The translations under genes were made by a program, and so were the position numbers. The notes under the pieces were generated by a model. The model worked only from the letters and a program-made list of their open reading frames with translations. It made no database searches and was not told where the DNA came from. This document shows, one piece after another, positions 1-12,700 of a stretch of DNA of 64,000 nucleotides; position 1 is the first letter of the stretch, and each line of letters begins with the position of its first letter. The DNA is from Lutraria lutraria (Eukaryota > Mollusca > Bivalvia > Venerida > Mactridae), in NCBI GenBank assembly GCA_964023205.1, contig OZ026845.1, positions 8,256,001 through 8,320,000 on the forward strand, read 5' to 3'.

Positions 1-710
1 TTATTGATATTTATTATTTAAACAACTAAACAACCACATATCCAATAGAAAATAAATGTTATTATATATTTCCCATTTTGGAATTTGTTACGCTAAATTT
101 CCCCATTTGACGGGCATGGGTAGTGAGAAAATTTTGGGGGAAAATCACTGCTGATAGGTATAAAAATGGAGGGTCTCAGGAAATCAAATCAGAAATAAAA
201 TATTTGTTTACGCCTTTAGTTCGATAACACTGATATTAAAGTATCCAGTTTAAATAGAATCGTTTTGTTTAAACGTGTTCGAAATAATGTAAAACTGACC
301 ATCCTGCCTAAACTACATAATTATGTACATATGTAGTACTTATCAAGAGACATCGTGAAATTCTTAATTAATTTGTTCGTCTTCGATGTTCGAGTGACCT
401 CTATTTAAACCCAAATAATCAACTTCTGTCATTAGCCTTTTTATCATATAAAAAACTCTAATGACTTACACTTAATATATGTATATATGTTTGGCCTAGG
501 CAGACAATTGTCATTTTACTTCAGTGTATCAAAATGGACGTTTTAGCTAGATAACATCAGTCTTTGCATAAAAAAACTCTCAGTGCTTAGATTTAAGCAC
601 ATTATCCTATATCATACTAACAGTGAAATCTAGCGTCGCAATAAACAATTACGAGAATACAATTCATTAGTGTATACATGCAAGAAAGCAAAATAAACGT
701 AAGAGAGGAT
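1..710. other. AT-rich sequence, nothing recognised
   Basis: I see no convincing exon, RNA gene or repeat here. It is the 3' flank of the small minus-strand gene that ends at 711. Confidence 0.5.
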
Positions 711-863
711 TTAAAAGAGAACAAACCCTGGAGGATCAGCCCATGTATCATTCACAGTCAATAAGAAACGAACTCCAAGAAGTTTAGGTATGACACCGCT
801 ACTAATCACACATTGCGCGATTGCGGTCAGCACCAGAAAAATTCCGAAGACCAAATTCGACAT
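711..863 (-). CDS. putative small secreted peptide, 50 aa
   Basis: A minus-strand ORF starts at the ATG at 863-861 and stops with TAA at 713-711. Residues 1-20 look like a classic signal peptide (MSNLVFGIFLVLTAIAQCVI): short polar start, hydrophobic core rich in Leu, Val, Ile and Ala, then small residues. A mature part of about 30 residues follows, containing the run VNDTWADPPGF. A TATA-like TATATAG lies about 65 bp upstream of the ATG on the minus strand. The gene would be divergent from the + strand secreted-protein gene that starts at 1749. I do not recognise the family. It may be the first exon of a longer gene, since GT dinucleotides follow the signal peptide, or a chance ORF. Confidence 0.4.
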   Translation of the reverse strand: MSNLVFGIFLVLTAIAQCVISSGVIPKLLGVRFLLTVNDTWADPPGFVLF

Positions 864-928
864 TGCTACAGTTTATAATTACAGTACGAGTTTGTGGCTT
901 GTATATGGCGTATGCCCACACGTCTATA

Positions 929-937
929 TAAACCAGT
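929..937 (-). promoter_or_regulatory. possible TATA box of the minus-strand peptide gene
   Basis: The minus strand reads TTTATATAGAC here, about 65-75 bases before the ATG at 863. The spacing would suit a transcription start near 900 with a short leader. The evidence is the motif and its position only. Confidence 0.3.
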
Positions 938-1091
938 TTGGACAAATTTCAACAATTGGGTTAAGGACATCGTTTCTGTTCAGATAAGGATAAATAACTA
1001 CAGTATTGTACTTGTCCGCGTATTTAACCTACTATTTCCAATTAGTCATTGATATAATTATAACGAGTTAATAGCGAGGTCTTCCATAATA

Positions 1092-1685
1092 TGGAAGGCC
1101 GGTGCGCCATGCCAATTGCCAATTGCTGAATGCCTATTGCGAAATGTCATTTGCCATTTGCGAAATACTTGTGGTACTTATTGAATGAGTTGAACAGCAG
1201 TGCTATAGGAATGGATGTCAGCCAACATATCCTCTCATAAAAAATAATTTCTTCTTGCCATAATAATGCAACGTTGTGTCTATGTCAATTAATTTAACTT
1301 ACCCTATCCGCGCCCGATGTATATATTCTTAGACCTGACGTTTTAGAGAATATTAAAGGTCTTCTTTGGTAACCCATGTCAGAAATTGTAATTCTAAATT
1401 CTTGAACACTATTCATGAAGTATGCAATTGGTAAATGCCAATGGCTAAGTGCTAAATGTCAATTGCTAAATGCCACTAATTAACATGTACTTACATGTAT
1501 ACATTCGGCGCAAATTTCGTTTTTGAAAAAAGACATACAAGGTTACTTTAATAAGCTAGTGCTCATTGTTTTTGCGTAATTTATTGTTAATGCAATATTT
1601 AAGCCTTGGCATAAGTTAGCACTCCTGGCCTCGACAACATTTGGCGATTGGCATTTCGCATCTAGCATGGCACACCGGCCTTCCA
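1092..1685. mobile_element. MITE, 594 bp, TA target duplication
   Basis: Both ends carry a 21-bp terminal inverted repeat: left TGGAAGGCCGGTGCGCCATG at 1092, right the reverse complement ending at 1685. They match at 20 of 21 positions. The element is flanked by TA (1090-1091 and 1686-1687), as expected for Tc1/mariner-type insertion. The interior has no coding sequence but carries many short variants of AATTGCTAAATGCC and GCAATTGGCA in both orientations, especially below the left end and around 1425-1475. The right end lies only 63 bp before the start codon of the gene at 1749. Confidence 0.8.
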
Positions 1686-1721
1686 TAATACATAGAACCT
1701 ATGCTTATTTTCTCGTTTATG

Positions 1722-1746
1722 TGACGTCACTTTAGTAATGACGTCA
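1722..1746 (+). promoter_or_regulatory. two perfect CRE sites
   Basis: The palindrome TGACGTCA occurs at 1722-1729 and again at 1739-1746, 17 bp apart and ending two bases before the ATG at 1749. TGACGTCA is the established CREB/ATF binding site. If used, they would lie in the core promoter or 5' leader of the secreted-protein gene. Confidence 0.45.
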
Positions 1747-1748
1747 TC

Positions 1749-4700
1749 ATGAAAGTGAAAATGAAGAATGGCGTTATTGAGATTCTGTTATTTTTTACTA
1801 TATATTCATATTTTTGTGAATGCCGATCTTCACAATGGCATCGTCGTTTCTTAGATCACGATACGTAAGTTTGTTGTTCATGTTTTCATCATAATTCATT
1901 GAATAGAACCTGTACAGTACTTTATGTATCGCTGTAAACAAACCATTTCCATTGTTTCATGACATAAAGAACAAAGCATCTGAATAAAAAGTAAGGTAGA
2001 TGTCTGTATAATCAATAACTCCTGTCTAAAATAAACGAAACAAGTTACTTTAGTAAGCGACACATCTCCCCTAGTGTTGTCTGCGAAGGTTTATTAATTG
2101 TTTAAAAATCAAACACATTTATGATCTGTATTATTTTGTTTTAGGAAGAAAATACACTATCCGATGCGGGATCGAATCCGCGATCACCTGCTTGCTAGTC
2201 AGATCTGCTCTACCAACTGAGCTAATCAGACTGTTAATATCACAGCCAATCATTTATGAATCAAAATACTACATTATCACGATTCTGCTACATTACTACT
2301 TCCTTAAAAATATATTTTCCCAAAGTAATAAATTGCGACGACCATATTATGCTCTTTAGACTAACCTGTAACCCTGGCTTATCTTCACGTACCCTATCTC
2401 TAGGGTCCTATAAGGCTAGTCACACACTCATAGTCACGACACCGAATGTAACAGGAGAAAAATAATGTACCCGATATGGGGCTCTAACCCGCGACCTCCT
2501 GTTTGCAAGTCGGATGTTCTACCATCTGAGCTAATCGGGATGTTAATATTACAGCCAAATTATGAATACTATATACACCATACTGCTACAATTTAATTCA
2601 AATTCGTTGGAAGCCATTTAAAAAGGGAGAATGTAAAATAAAAGGCACGAAACTCTCCGAAAGTCTCCGTTGGATAAACAAAAACTCCTGTTTGTCTACT
2701 TCAAGAGGGGATTCTACTTTTTAAGTAAATGCAGAATGCAGTAATGATTCTTGTATCCTCAATACCCTTTACCATGCTTCAGTTCGCTTTGAACAGCAGT
2801 CTAAGACTTAAATAATGATCTTATAAGACATAGATTTAATACAGCTAGAGCTGTATTATGTATATATAGCACGATCTTTACTGTTTTCAAATGAAGGGTG
2901 AGTTCTGATTAATTTAATGGCCAGGGCTTTTTTCCTTCTGTACTAGGGGTCGTTAATAGGCGTCTTCCCCTCAGGAAAATTCTTTAAATTCTGCATTTTC
3001 CCCCTAAAATTCAATTTACGTCAAGTTTTTCTACCCCTTTCGTAAAAATTATGCGTTATCCCCCCCCCCCCAAATTTAAGGAAAAGGTCGATCCCTTCCA
3101 CTACCCGTGAAAAAAATCCTTGGTACTCGCCATTATAATTATAGTCTTCCAACGTACATTTATAAGCCATTAAACAACCATCTCGACCAACTAGACATAT
3201 ACACCCCTTTCTCTTATACAAATTTAAGTTACATCAGATAATCACAAATTCTCCTTTCCCAAATGTATATATCAAATAGTACGCTCTGGACCAACTCCCC
3301 AGTAACATAAGATACAATATTTACATGTCGTGTTTTTATTTTTAATACATTCTTCGCAATAACTAATAAAACACATTTTAAGGACGTTTGCTACAGTTTC
3401 ACATAAAAGATTCAGCAAAAATTCATCATATTCAAGGGCAGATAACTCAAAAAACAAGATCGTTGACCCCAATGTTTATGCTTAATTTTTTTCTGTTATC
3501 ATATGCTATGTCTGTGATCATGCAGAAATATGTGGTTTTTATTCTACCTATATGTCTATGCGAAAACCGTCAGTCTTTGAATTAATCTTTTGTGACAGGT
3601 TGCCCGACTATATACTTTATGAAGGAAACTCTAAAACTAGGTTGCCATCCAAAAGACATAAAGAAGGAAAAAAGTGCCGCTTAATACTATTGATCATTAA
3701 ATTTCATTCATTTCACAACAAGCTGACATGTATGGTATCTAGACTATGTCTTCAGGTTTAGATCAGCAATGTCTGTGTCGATGTACAATCCATTATTCAA
3801 CAAGTGCATCTGATCAATCATGTTTAACCGACTAACTGGTTCCCTCTGCTCAACAGAAAATGCTTGGGTACTACATATTAGGATTGCATTTTCTTTTCAA
3901 ACTGCCACGTCTTCGAAGATGGATTTAGTAGCTTCTGCTGATGACTATACATATAGTACTTACTACTAACTTGCTACATTTTAGCCATACGCAATTGCGC
4001 ATGGCCATTATGTTGAAATTAAGTGTATGTGAATGTTTGCGATAATCAAAGAATATCAATACGTGTAATTTTTTACTCTTTGTCTCAACATGTAAAATAA
4101 ATATTTCAGGCATACTAAACATCAATCCAGAATTAATAGAAGTTTCCGTGATATTGGAGAAGACACAAGCCTATTTAATGACGTCATAAATGCTTGGAGG
4201 GTTCATGTAATTAATCCAATGGTTTGTTTATTTAAGATGTTATCTTTATATAGAATACTTTTACCGGCTTAACGGATATGGTGCTATTGTAAATGTAATG
4301 GGGGGATCAATATACCCAATGCGCGGGTCGCATCTGTGACCTTCTGCTTGCAAGTCGAATATAGTCTACCAACTGTGCTAGCTGGTTAATATCACAGTCA
4401 AATTTATTCATACAAAATGCTATGTATATTATAACATTCATTACTACAGAAAAGTAAAATAAAAAAACCTATATGTGATTCCAGAGACGTATAATACAAC
4501 ATGTATTTTACGTCTCTGGTGATTTCAAGTATAATGTAGTGTAAATTTGTTTTCTGTATATATTTCTTTCACTCAGAAATTTTATGGTGCTTTTTATAAT
4601 CTTCAGGTATCCAATGCAAAATCTACTAAACACGCAGCAGTAACCAAAAAGCATTACAAAAAACGTGACAAAGACCGGAGTATTGTTGAAAATATTTCTG

Positions 4701-6922
4701 CACACAGCCATACAATAGTTTCACCTCAACCTCAAGCAACCGAGTCCCACCACTTAACTTCAGGTTCGGGCACTAAAACCATAGCAACAACACATACAAG
4801 ACAAATTAGACATGCAAATAAACCCAAAATTGGATCAACTACGAGCGCTCATACAACAAAGCCCACAAAGAAAGTTTCAGTTGACCTAAAAATACACGCT
4901 GCAACATCCTCTTCAAATAACATTGAACACTCAAACCAGGAAATACACAAACAAATCAACAATTTAAGACTTAAAATAGCCGTGTCCAACATAGAGTCTG
5001 ATCTTAAAAAGTTGAAGGATGTAATTCGTGACCAGGAGATTGCTCAACAGACCACAACTGTTCGCCCCACGACATTGTTCACTGGACGCACTACAATTGG
5101 AGTTCAAACTACACCAAAACCATTCCCGGGAGAGTATCAGGGTTATATACCAGTAACTAAGGTTTGTAGATATTTTCATACGGTTTGTTGTAACTTTATT
5201 GTAGTCTGCAAATTTATGAAAATGGGTAATAAGTAACCATTTGATATCTCATAATATGTGGAATTATTTTTGTTTGAAGATCATCGCAAACTACCCATTA
5301 GTTACATCATCTACATTGGTGCCATCATGCACTTGTGACGTAAGACATAAACTTATCTGTTTCAATTCTCAAATCACAATTAGTTTGTCAATGAATGTAT
5401 CTAAATATATTTGTTCAAGATAAATACATGTTATCAGTATTGTTAATTAATTTGACAATCATGTCTATGTTATTTATTCAGTAACCATTTCCCAATTATC
5501 TGAAAATGATAGAAGATCAAAATTAGCTATTTCAAAACACCATTGTTTTAAAAATGAATTTTCGAAACCCCCTTAGCGGAGATATCAGAATAGAATATCA
5601 ACAGCATAATAATTCTGACAAATATTTGTTACATTGAGTTATTAAATATTTTATAGTTACATGTACTTTTAGTATTATCGTTATCATCAACTGTGACAAA
5701 CAATATTATTTATTTTGTAAGTACATGTATAATTTATACATGTACATGTATTTCTAATACGTAACATTTTTAAGATAATAAAATATATAACATCTGATAT
5801 AATTAAATTTTAAAGAATGAAATTGTGCCTTATATGACTATTGAAGGGGATCGTGAAAATAAATTTAGAGTATTTTGATTTCCTAATCATTCTTATCAAG
5901 GTGATTATGACCATTGCGAGATTTCGGCTCAAAAAATGCAATTTGATTTTGGACATGAATCTTAATTAAGTTTTGTATCTTCCACATCGACTAAAAAAGT
6001 TTGGTCATCAATTTGTTTGGTTACAGGTACGTTACGATTCATGAAGGATATACCTTATTTTTTGGTATGTTTAATTTTTTCAGGACAAAATCATCCAAAA
6101 TTTTGTTCATTTGTATACAACTATACACGTAGTTACACTGTTCGGGTAAAATGTTTTCTAATCCGGTTAAGTTTTGAAATATTATCTTTATGTAGTATGA
6201 CAAAGCGCAATTGTTATTAATTATTATAGGCTGTACCAAGCACATTGGCACCTTCACCATACAATGCAGATACTGGAAAACATAATAGAGCCACTCGTCG
6301 TGTTAAAAACGGACATAGTCATGAAAAGGTTCATTTGAGACACAAAAGAATTCACCATCCTTTTGGAAAGACACACTTTGGAAAAAAGAAAAGATTAGGT
6401 GAACTTAATAAAGTATATCTTCATGTAACTCCGAATACAGTGAATAAAAACGGAAGTGTAGCTGAATTACACCATCATATTTCCATCGCTCGAAGACTGA
6501 ATAGTATAAATAAAAATATAGTATCAGGTATGTTAGGTGTCAGACAGAGATTAAAAAGGCTGGATATTCACATCAAGCAGGCATTGCATGAGATTGGTAA
6601 TGACGCTGCTGACAATACAAATGAAGAACGGACTGATATAAAAGTTAACAGCGACAGAATAGCTCAGCTACAGCAAGGGTTGGAGAAAAGAATTGATGAT
6701 ATAAGGTATAATATCACAAGGCTTATCACATCACAAAAAGAAGTTGCTAAATCTATGACTTGGTCACTCGAGAAAATGGTGCTCATGTTGTCACATATGG
6801 TTGATAAGGTAACCGCTTCTGAAAGTAAACTACCTGCAGTCCATCAGAGTGTTACTATTGTTGCTAAACCGGAATCAACAACTGGACCAACACTTGCTGA
6901 CACAAAAGAACATGTCACTTAG
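1749..6922 (+). CDS. secreted basic coiled-coil protein, 486 aa, four exons
   Basis: Proposed exons are 1749-1864, 4110-4206, 4607-5161 and 6230-6922. The phases agree at every junction (2, 0, 0). Donors are GTAAGT, GTAATT and GTTTGT; acceptors end TTTCAG, CTTCAG and TTATAG. An alternative acceptor at 4577 also keeps the frame. Residues 1-24 are a signal peptide with the core ILLFFTIYSYFC. A Thr/Ser/His/Lys-rich region follows, with a short heptad-like stretch near LRLKIAVSNIESDLKKLKDV. The last exon has dibasic sites (KR at 6344-6349, KKKR at 6383-6394) and then a long predicted coiled coil (QLQQGLEKRIDDIRYNITRL). Beyond the signal region cysteines are almost absent. I do not recognise the family. 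Candidates are an extracellular matrix or shell protein, or a peptide precursor. AATAAA near 7734 may end the transcript. Confidence 0.6.
2140..2310 (-). repeat. tRNA-Ala-like SINE or tRNA pseudogene, copy 1
   Basis: The minus strand of 2160-2232 reads like a tRNA: A box TTAGCTCAGTTGG and a B-box-like GGATTCGATCC. The anticodon loop is CTAGCAA (AGC-like). The anticodon and T stems do not pair cleanly, so it is not a working tRNA. The right flank (GTTAATATCACAGCC) is shared with two further copies at 2464-2560 and 4313-4400. Confidence 0.55.
2385..2600 (-). repeat. tRNA-Ala-like SINE or tRNA pseudogene, copy 2
   Basis: The minus strand of 2464-2540 has a 6-bp acceptor-like pairing (CCCGAT with ATCGGG), an A box TTAGCTCAGATGG, an anticodon loop CTTGCAA (TGC) and a B-box-like GGGTTAGAGCC. 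The anticodon and T stems contain mismatches. The right flank is related to copy 1. The left flank (ACAGGAGAAAAATAA) resembles a SINE tail. Confidence 0.5.
3060..3071. repeat. poly-C tract
   Basis: An uninterrupted run of about twelve C lies in AT-rich intron sequence. Confidence 0.9.
4290..4440 (-). repeat. tRNA-Ala-like SINE or tRNA pseudogene, copy 3
   Basis: The minus strand of 4313-4386 has an A-box-like TAGCACAGTTGG, the loop CTTGCAA and a decayed B box. The right flank GTTAATATCACAGTC matches copies 1 and 2. All three copies fall within introns of the secreted-protein gene. Confidence 0.45.
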
Positions 6923-9640
6923 ACGAGGAATTCTAAATAACTTAGAGAGCGCATTACGATAACACATCCTTCACAATTTAATATCACATAGATCTATGAA
7001 ATCAATGTAAAATCATAAGAAATGAATAGACAAAACCTAAGCATTTCTCAATGACCACAGTGTTGTGAATCAATTAAAAACATACCTCATCGAAATGCTA
7101 AAAGCATAAAGGAAAATATAAAGATCATAGAAAAACAGATCAACATGACACGAAAACGGCATTGTCATTCGTGAAACATATATATAGACTAACATTTAGG
7201 TTAGAAGAACAAATATCCTGAATGACATAATGGGAAACAATAGTTAAACATTGGAAATTCTTTTCCAACTTTGAGTGACAGGGTATTATTTATGATCATC
7301 GAGTTACGAATGCAGTCAATGTGTCGGGAAATATCACTATTCAGAAGAAAGGACTCATGACTATTCGTGTGTCTCAAAATAACACCATTTATTTTAATTT
7401 TATTTTTCTGTTTGCTATGTGGTTAGAGTACTTATAACTTAGATTTAAAGATGGATCGAAGATCAATATTTTACTTTAAAACTGTATTTAAAAATTCAAG
7501 TCGTTTTTTGACATAATTCAACAATCCAAAGTTCAAATTGTAGAAATTTAGTATTTTTACAAATGGAGTAATGTTATAGCACTGAAATACATGTTCTAAT
7601 TAAGGTTGGTGTAGTTTGAATTATTTTGTACTTTTGACTTCCATGTTGAAATACGATGGCACTCATGCGATGGTACATAGCTTAAAGTTTGCTCATGGTG
7701 TACGTATCTGATATGAAATTTAAGTTTGCTGGAAATAAATCATGTTGAAGTTTTTGCACGAAATTCGGAATATGTGTTATTGTTTTTATTTCAAAATTTG
7801 ACAAAAATGCTATTTATACATGTAGTTGCAGCTTACCTGATTTGCGATGGTAGACCAATTTTTCAATCATTTTTCAAATCTTGGACCCTGTGCCCGCATG
7901 GAAATAGGAATGATTTAAGTTAATTACTCTGAATGCGTAACATTAATAGGAATGACAAGACTGATATTTATATATATAAACTAATTTACGTCAATCCCAG
8001 TGTCGTTTATCATTGATTGTCTGAGTATTTTTGGACACCGCGCGTGATTTTGAGATAAGGTAACAAAAAGGTATCAAGCTGCACTGTTACGAGCACCAAG
8101 GCATACTTTTGGTAAAAGAGATATAAAAAACGGGAGTTCTTAATTATTATTAGCAGATAATTTATTGACGGCGCTCTTAATTTTCAATAAAGTTCTACAA
8201 AACAATCAGAGATCTATACGATATTTGACACTGAATCTTAATAACTTCGGTGTAGCACTACATGATATGACTCCAATTCAACGATCGTAGCTCGTATAAC
8301 TATTGAGATAATGCGAGTTTATGACCAAGGCCGACAATTCTGAGTATGCACTGCAGCTTAGTCAGTCTCGATACATTAATCGCTCGAAAAAGATACCATC
8401 GGAACTTTAAGTGCAAAGACCAAATCATTTTTTGTGTCTGACAATACACGACAACTTTGAACGTTCAATCACAACTCAAATACTATTTATGTAATTGTAT
8501 GCATTTCTGAACGCGTTGCAACTCAAGATATTGTCTCGACTTAGCAAGCCAGTTACTTTCTCTTTTGCGTGGTACCACTTCGGAAGCTTTATAATACAGA
8601 CTCCCCAGCCCGTAGCTGTAATTACTTGATCGTGCCCAGCGCTGTAAGAATCAATTGATTTTATGCGATTGACTAGTAAAAAATTGTAATCGATATACCA
8701 AGTGTTTTTCAAATGATCGAGAGACACTGGTAACATGATAACATCATATAGACCTAAAATTAAAATATATTTACCAAATATGCTAAGACTAAGAGTACAA
8801 GTTGTAGTCTATATAGATAGTGTCTTACAAAGGCAAATGGTGAATGTATAGTAAGTACCCCATTTACCGGTGTTATCAAAATAACGGTGCATCTTATAAT
8901 ATCCGTAAAATACACTCATCATGCATATCTTACCATTGTCAACAAAGTAAAACGTCATTTTTAGGATAAGTATGCATTAAAATTAGTTTTGTATTAAAAA
9001 ATACATGAAGTATGAATGATTTAATAAAATACGTAGCTTTTCTCTGAAAAACTAGATTTCTTTCACTGCCGCCTGCATTTTTGAATGCAGGTGCTCGTTT
9101 TTATGCCACTTTCGTTATAAAATAGTTCAGTGTTGAAATTATTGTTTGGAGTTTAACCCAACATAATAATATCACTGCTGCATTATGACGCCATGTGACC
9201 TTCAGAGGCTTGTTATTTAGATCATTCGAGGAAAGAAACATGGCGGCCGACTGCATGCATATTGTATTTATTGATTGTGGGCCCTAGATTGGTGCATACT
9301 TTGAACATTTGACTGATGGCATTTGTAAAAGAGATGTGTACAAATAAAATACAATATTTGTTTCACGTCAATGATTTTTTTCTTTGTTCTATTTCCTTTC
9401 TAAATTTAGCTCCACCGTTATCTGGTACCACCTAGCTGTATATGACAGTGCTCCAGAGAGAGAGAGAGAGAGCCCTGTTCATTACAAGAAGAATCATCGA
9501 AACCAACATATATAACAAAAACCTTTTTATACAGAAAGATAAAGCCACGTACTGATCAAACAGAAATTTATATTTAAATTTCAGTCAATGGATAATTACT
9601 GAGACGATTTTTGTACTTTTCGCTACAATCATCTTTGCGG
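6923..9640. other. intergenic and 3' UTR sequence, nothing further recognised
   Basis: The first about 800 bp probably hold the 3' UTR of the upstream gene (AATAAA near 7734). The rest is AT-rich, with a small hairpin CGCCTGCATTTTTGAATGCAGG near 9070 and a short GA repeat near 9455-9470. Open stretches such as 8476-8736 (-) show no splice-supported or recognisable coding signal. Confidence 0.5.
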
Positions 9641-9662
9641 GAGTAGATGAGGCGAAAATTGA

Positions 9663-9684
9663 TGACGTTTTACACACTTCCGGT
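9663..9684 (+). promoter_or_regulatory. CRE half-site and ETS site before ARL15
   Basis: TGACGT at 9663-9668 and ACTTCCGGT at 9676-9684 lie about 50-70 bp before the ARL15 start codon. The second is the reverse complement of the ETS consensus ACCGGAAGT, common in TATA-less housekeeping promoters. Only the motif and its place support this. Confidence 0.35.
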
Positions 9685-9734
9685 CAAATTTTGTTTTTAT
9701 TCGCGACAAGTTTTAACTGCTTCTACCGTTAAAG

Positions 9735-12700
9735 ATGTGTGAACATATTCAATTAATGTTCGCGTTGTTGAGGATATCAATATATTCTGTAAGTATATTT
9801 CATTTTTCTAGCAACATGAGTTTTGCAATCGTTAGATTGTGCGACTTTTTAACGGTGCAGCGAAAAAAAAATATACGCTGTCAAAACAAACTTTCGTATC
9901 GGGTGTCAGACATCTCGACCCCTAACCGTTTCATCCCCTGACCATTTTGACACATAAGACATCTCGACCCCTACTATTTCGACCCTTAAGATAACCCCTA
10001 AACAGTGCTCTAGCTAGCAGACTTCTTGAAAAGCAGAAAATTCTGCTGGAAATTCGGTCTGAGTCTCTGACAAGCTTGAAAATTCAGTCGGACTGAAAGG
10101 AAATCTATCAGACAAGTCATCAAGTATGAATGCACATATATCAGGTAAATAAGTCGCCGGACAGTTAGTCCAGTAACATAAGTTTCTTTACCGGACCAAC
10201 ACACAATCAAGGACTTATATACATACATGGATTCGCAACTGCTAAAAATAGATCAAACGATATCGTTCGGCGATCCCACAATGCATTGCTATATACTCGG
10301 CAATGTCCGACAGCTGTATTTGGGTGTTTACGAATTTGATTATACTAATAAAACTCTGGCAATTGGGCACGGGAAATTGGTAAAGGATGTAACAAATTCC
10401 TTAAAGATATTGAGATACATTTATAATCCACAAAGTCTAAGTATAAGCATCGAAAAAGGCATCAGTCGAACATTTTAAATTCCAAGATGGCGGACATCTA
10501 TTATAATCCTTTCGTCTCCGAGATTAAACATTCGGAATACCACGGATATTTTCGCTGTTATTATCATTCGGATATCACGGATTTTTTCGTATTTTCGCTT
10601 TTGTAAACAATAGCTTGTATTCCCGTTGATTCACGTCTTATTATCGCGGGATTTGATTACTTTAAACTGTTAATACGGAAGTTGCGAATCCATGTATGTA
10701 TATAAGTCCTTGACACAATCTATCGGACAAGTCTGACGGTCCAACGCCTTACGCAAAGTCCGGCTAGAGCCTAGATAATTGCTCTATTACAGTGTAGCAC
10801 TGTTCACATGTCTGAAAATATGAATTATTGTAAGGGTCGTGCGGAAATTGAATGGCTTAGATTAAATTAGAAATTGTCTGAAAGCGACTGATTCTATAAA
10901 TTGAGTAATCTTCATATGTAACAATTTTTTTAGCAGAAAAACATGTTTTGCATAGAAGTTAGAACCAGTCCACCTAATGATCTATTAACCTTGCTAATTA
11001 ACTTAAACATTGCAGAGTTGCAGTCACACATATATTCCCAGTTTTTAACAAAACACTCCTGAAATTCCCAATCCCAAGAGTAAGTGTCAAATCCTGAATT
11101 ATCTTTCCATGTTACCTGTTTTCTGATGATAAACACTAAAACAGTGCCTGTTTTCCGAAAATGAACAGACGACAGAAAACGAAAGTAGAAGAAGCATTCA
11201 CAATAAATATCAGTGTTGCTACTTGAGAGACGGCTTTATATAATATACATGTACGTGAAACACGGTGATCCTTAGTGATTAAAGATTAAAATGCTGATTA
11301 TACCATCACCCGAACCGTACTGTATCGTTCATGTACGTTGTAATCATTTATGTCAGCATCCGATGTAATTTTCCCGCAATCAGTCATACATAATGATAAC
11401 AGAAGAATTACAAATTTTTTAATTTTAATCATAACTTACATTCTAAAAGTGTACAAATACTTAATTTTCTTAAGGGCGAGTTGGCATCTTAAGGGCGATT
11501 AAGAATTTGCACTACTAGTCCTACAGGACTAGTACCACCTTGAAAATTTTTCAAGCCCTAGGGTTGCAAAATCAATTGTCTGTATTTACCAGATTGTACC
11601 GCAGCCTGTGTGGACAGATGAAAATTTCCAGAATTTACTATATAAACATTGAGACATGTGATTTTAAAAACGCTGTACTTTATGTAATAACAGGTAGTTG
11701 TATTAGATTCAACTACCTGATTATAATACTTGTGTATGTTTGAAAATTGGATATAATGTAATATGAAAAAAAAATCATAATTCTTATATTTTTTTTAGGT
11801 TTTCCGCCGGCTATGTTGTAAAGGTCCTCCACCTGTACGTCCAAATTTTACAGTCCTGTGTTTGGGAATAGGTAAAAGTGGAAAGAGCACTTTACTGGCT
11901 AAAGTTAGTGGCGAATCCACAGACGAAATTGAACCCACAGTTGGTACGTAAGATGTAATATTTGTTGCACAAATTAGATAGCATTTTTGGTTTAAAACTA
12001 GATTTAAGTGGTATGCATATAGCCATTTTGATTCATGAAATAGATAATTCTGAAGAACTGTATTGTAACTTTTCACATTGATTCTTAGTGACAGACATGG
12101 CAATACTGGTAAATGATAATATGCATGTTTAAATTTCTTCAAATTTTGCCAGACTGAGGACAATGCCCACCAAAATGGCCGTCCGCCCAATAAATTTGAA
12201 AAGTTCCATGGTCTGGCAGTCCAGCAAATTTGTCAGTGATTATCTTTTCATATTTCAGAACAAAAAATGAGTGTTTTTTATGACTCTTAAAAAAAAATTT
12301 TTTGGTGAATTTTGACAATTTTTGTCCTACAGCATTTGTTTTGGTGTGTACTTTTTTGGTCCACTAAAAGATCACTTGGTCCAGTGAAGTTTGCATTTTC
12401 ACTGGACTGTACGTTTTTTGTGAGGACTGGTTTATTTAATACAGTATTTAAACAATATATCCTCTACTTCAGGTTTTAGCATTAAAGCTTTGATGTTTGA
12501 TGAATGTTTTGTTGATGTGAAGGAACTTGGAGGTTTGTTTTAATTTATTGTATTGTCAGTGACCACCTTTTTTATCAACCATAGAAAATGACTGTTCAAT
12601 TGCCAAAACTAACAGGCAATATTTTGTGAATTACCAGTGTAACAGGCCATTCTTTCCCCCTGGCTATATTTTCCCAGGGGAAAAATAGATCGACTGCTAC

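Noticed and set aside
2160..2232. Functional tRNA gene
   Set aside because: A and B boxes are present, but anticodon and T stems do not pair properly.
8476..8736. 86-codon minus-strand frame
   Set aside because: No recognisable domain, splice partner or promoter; length is compatible with chance.
10227..10478. 83-codon frame in the ARL15 intron
   Set aside because: It starts inside a terminal inverted repeat of a MITE and shows no domain.
11795..12190. 131-codon minus-strand frame
   Set aside because: Overlaps ARL15 exon 2 in antisense; the plus strand has clear homology.
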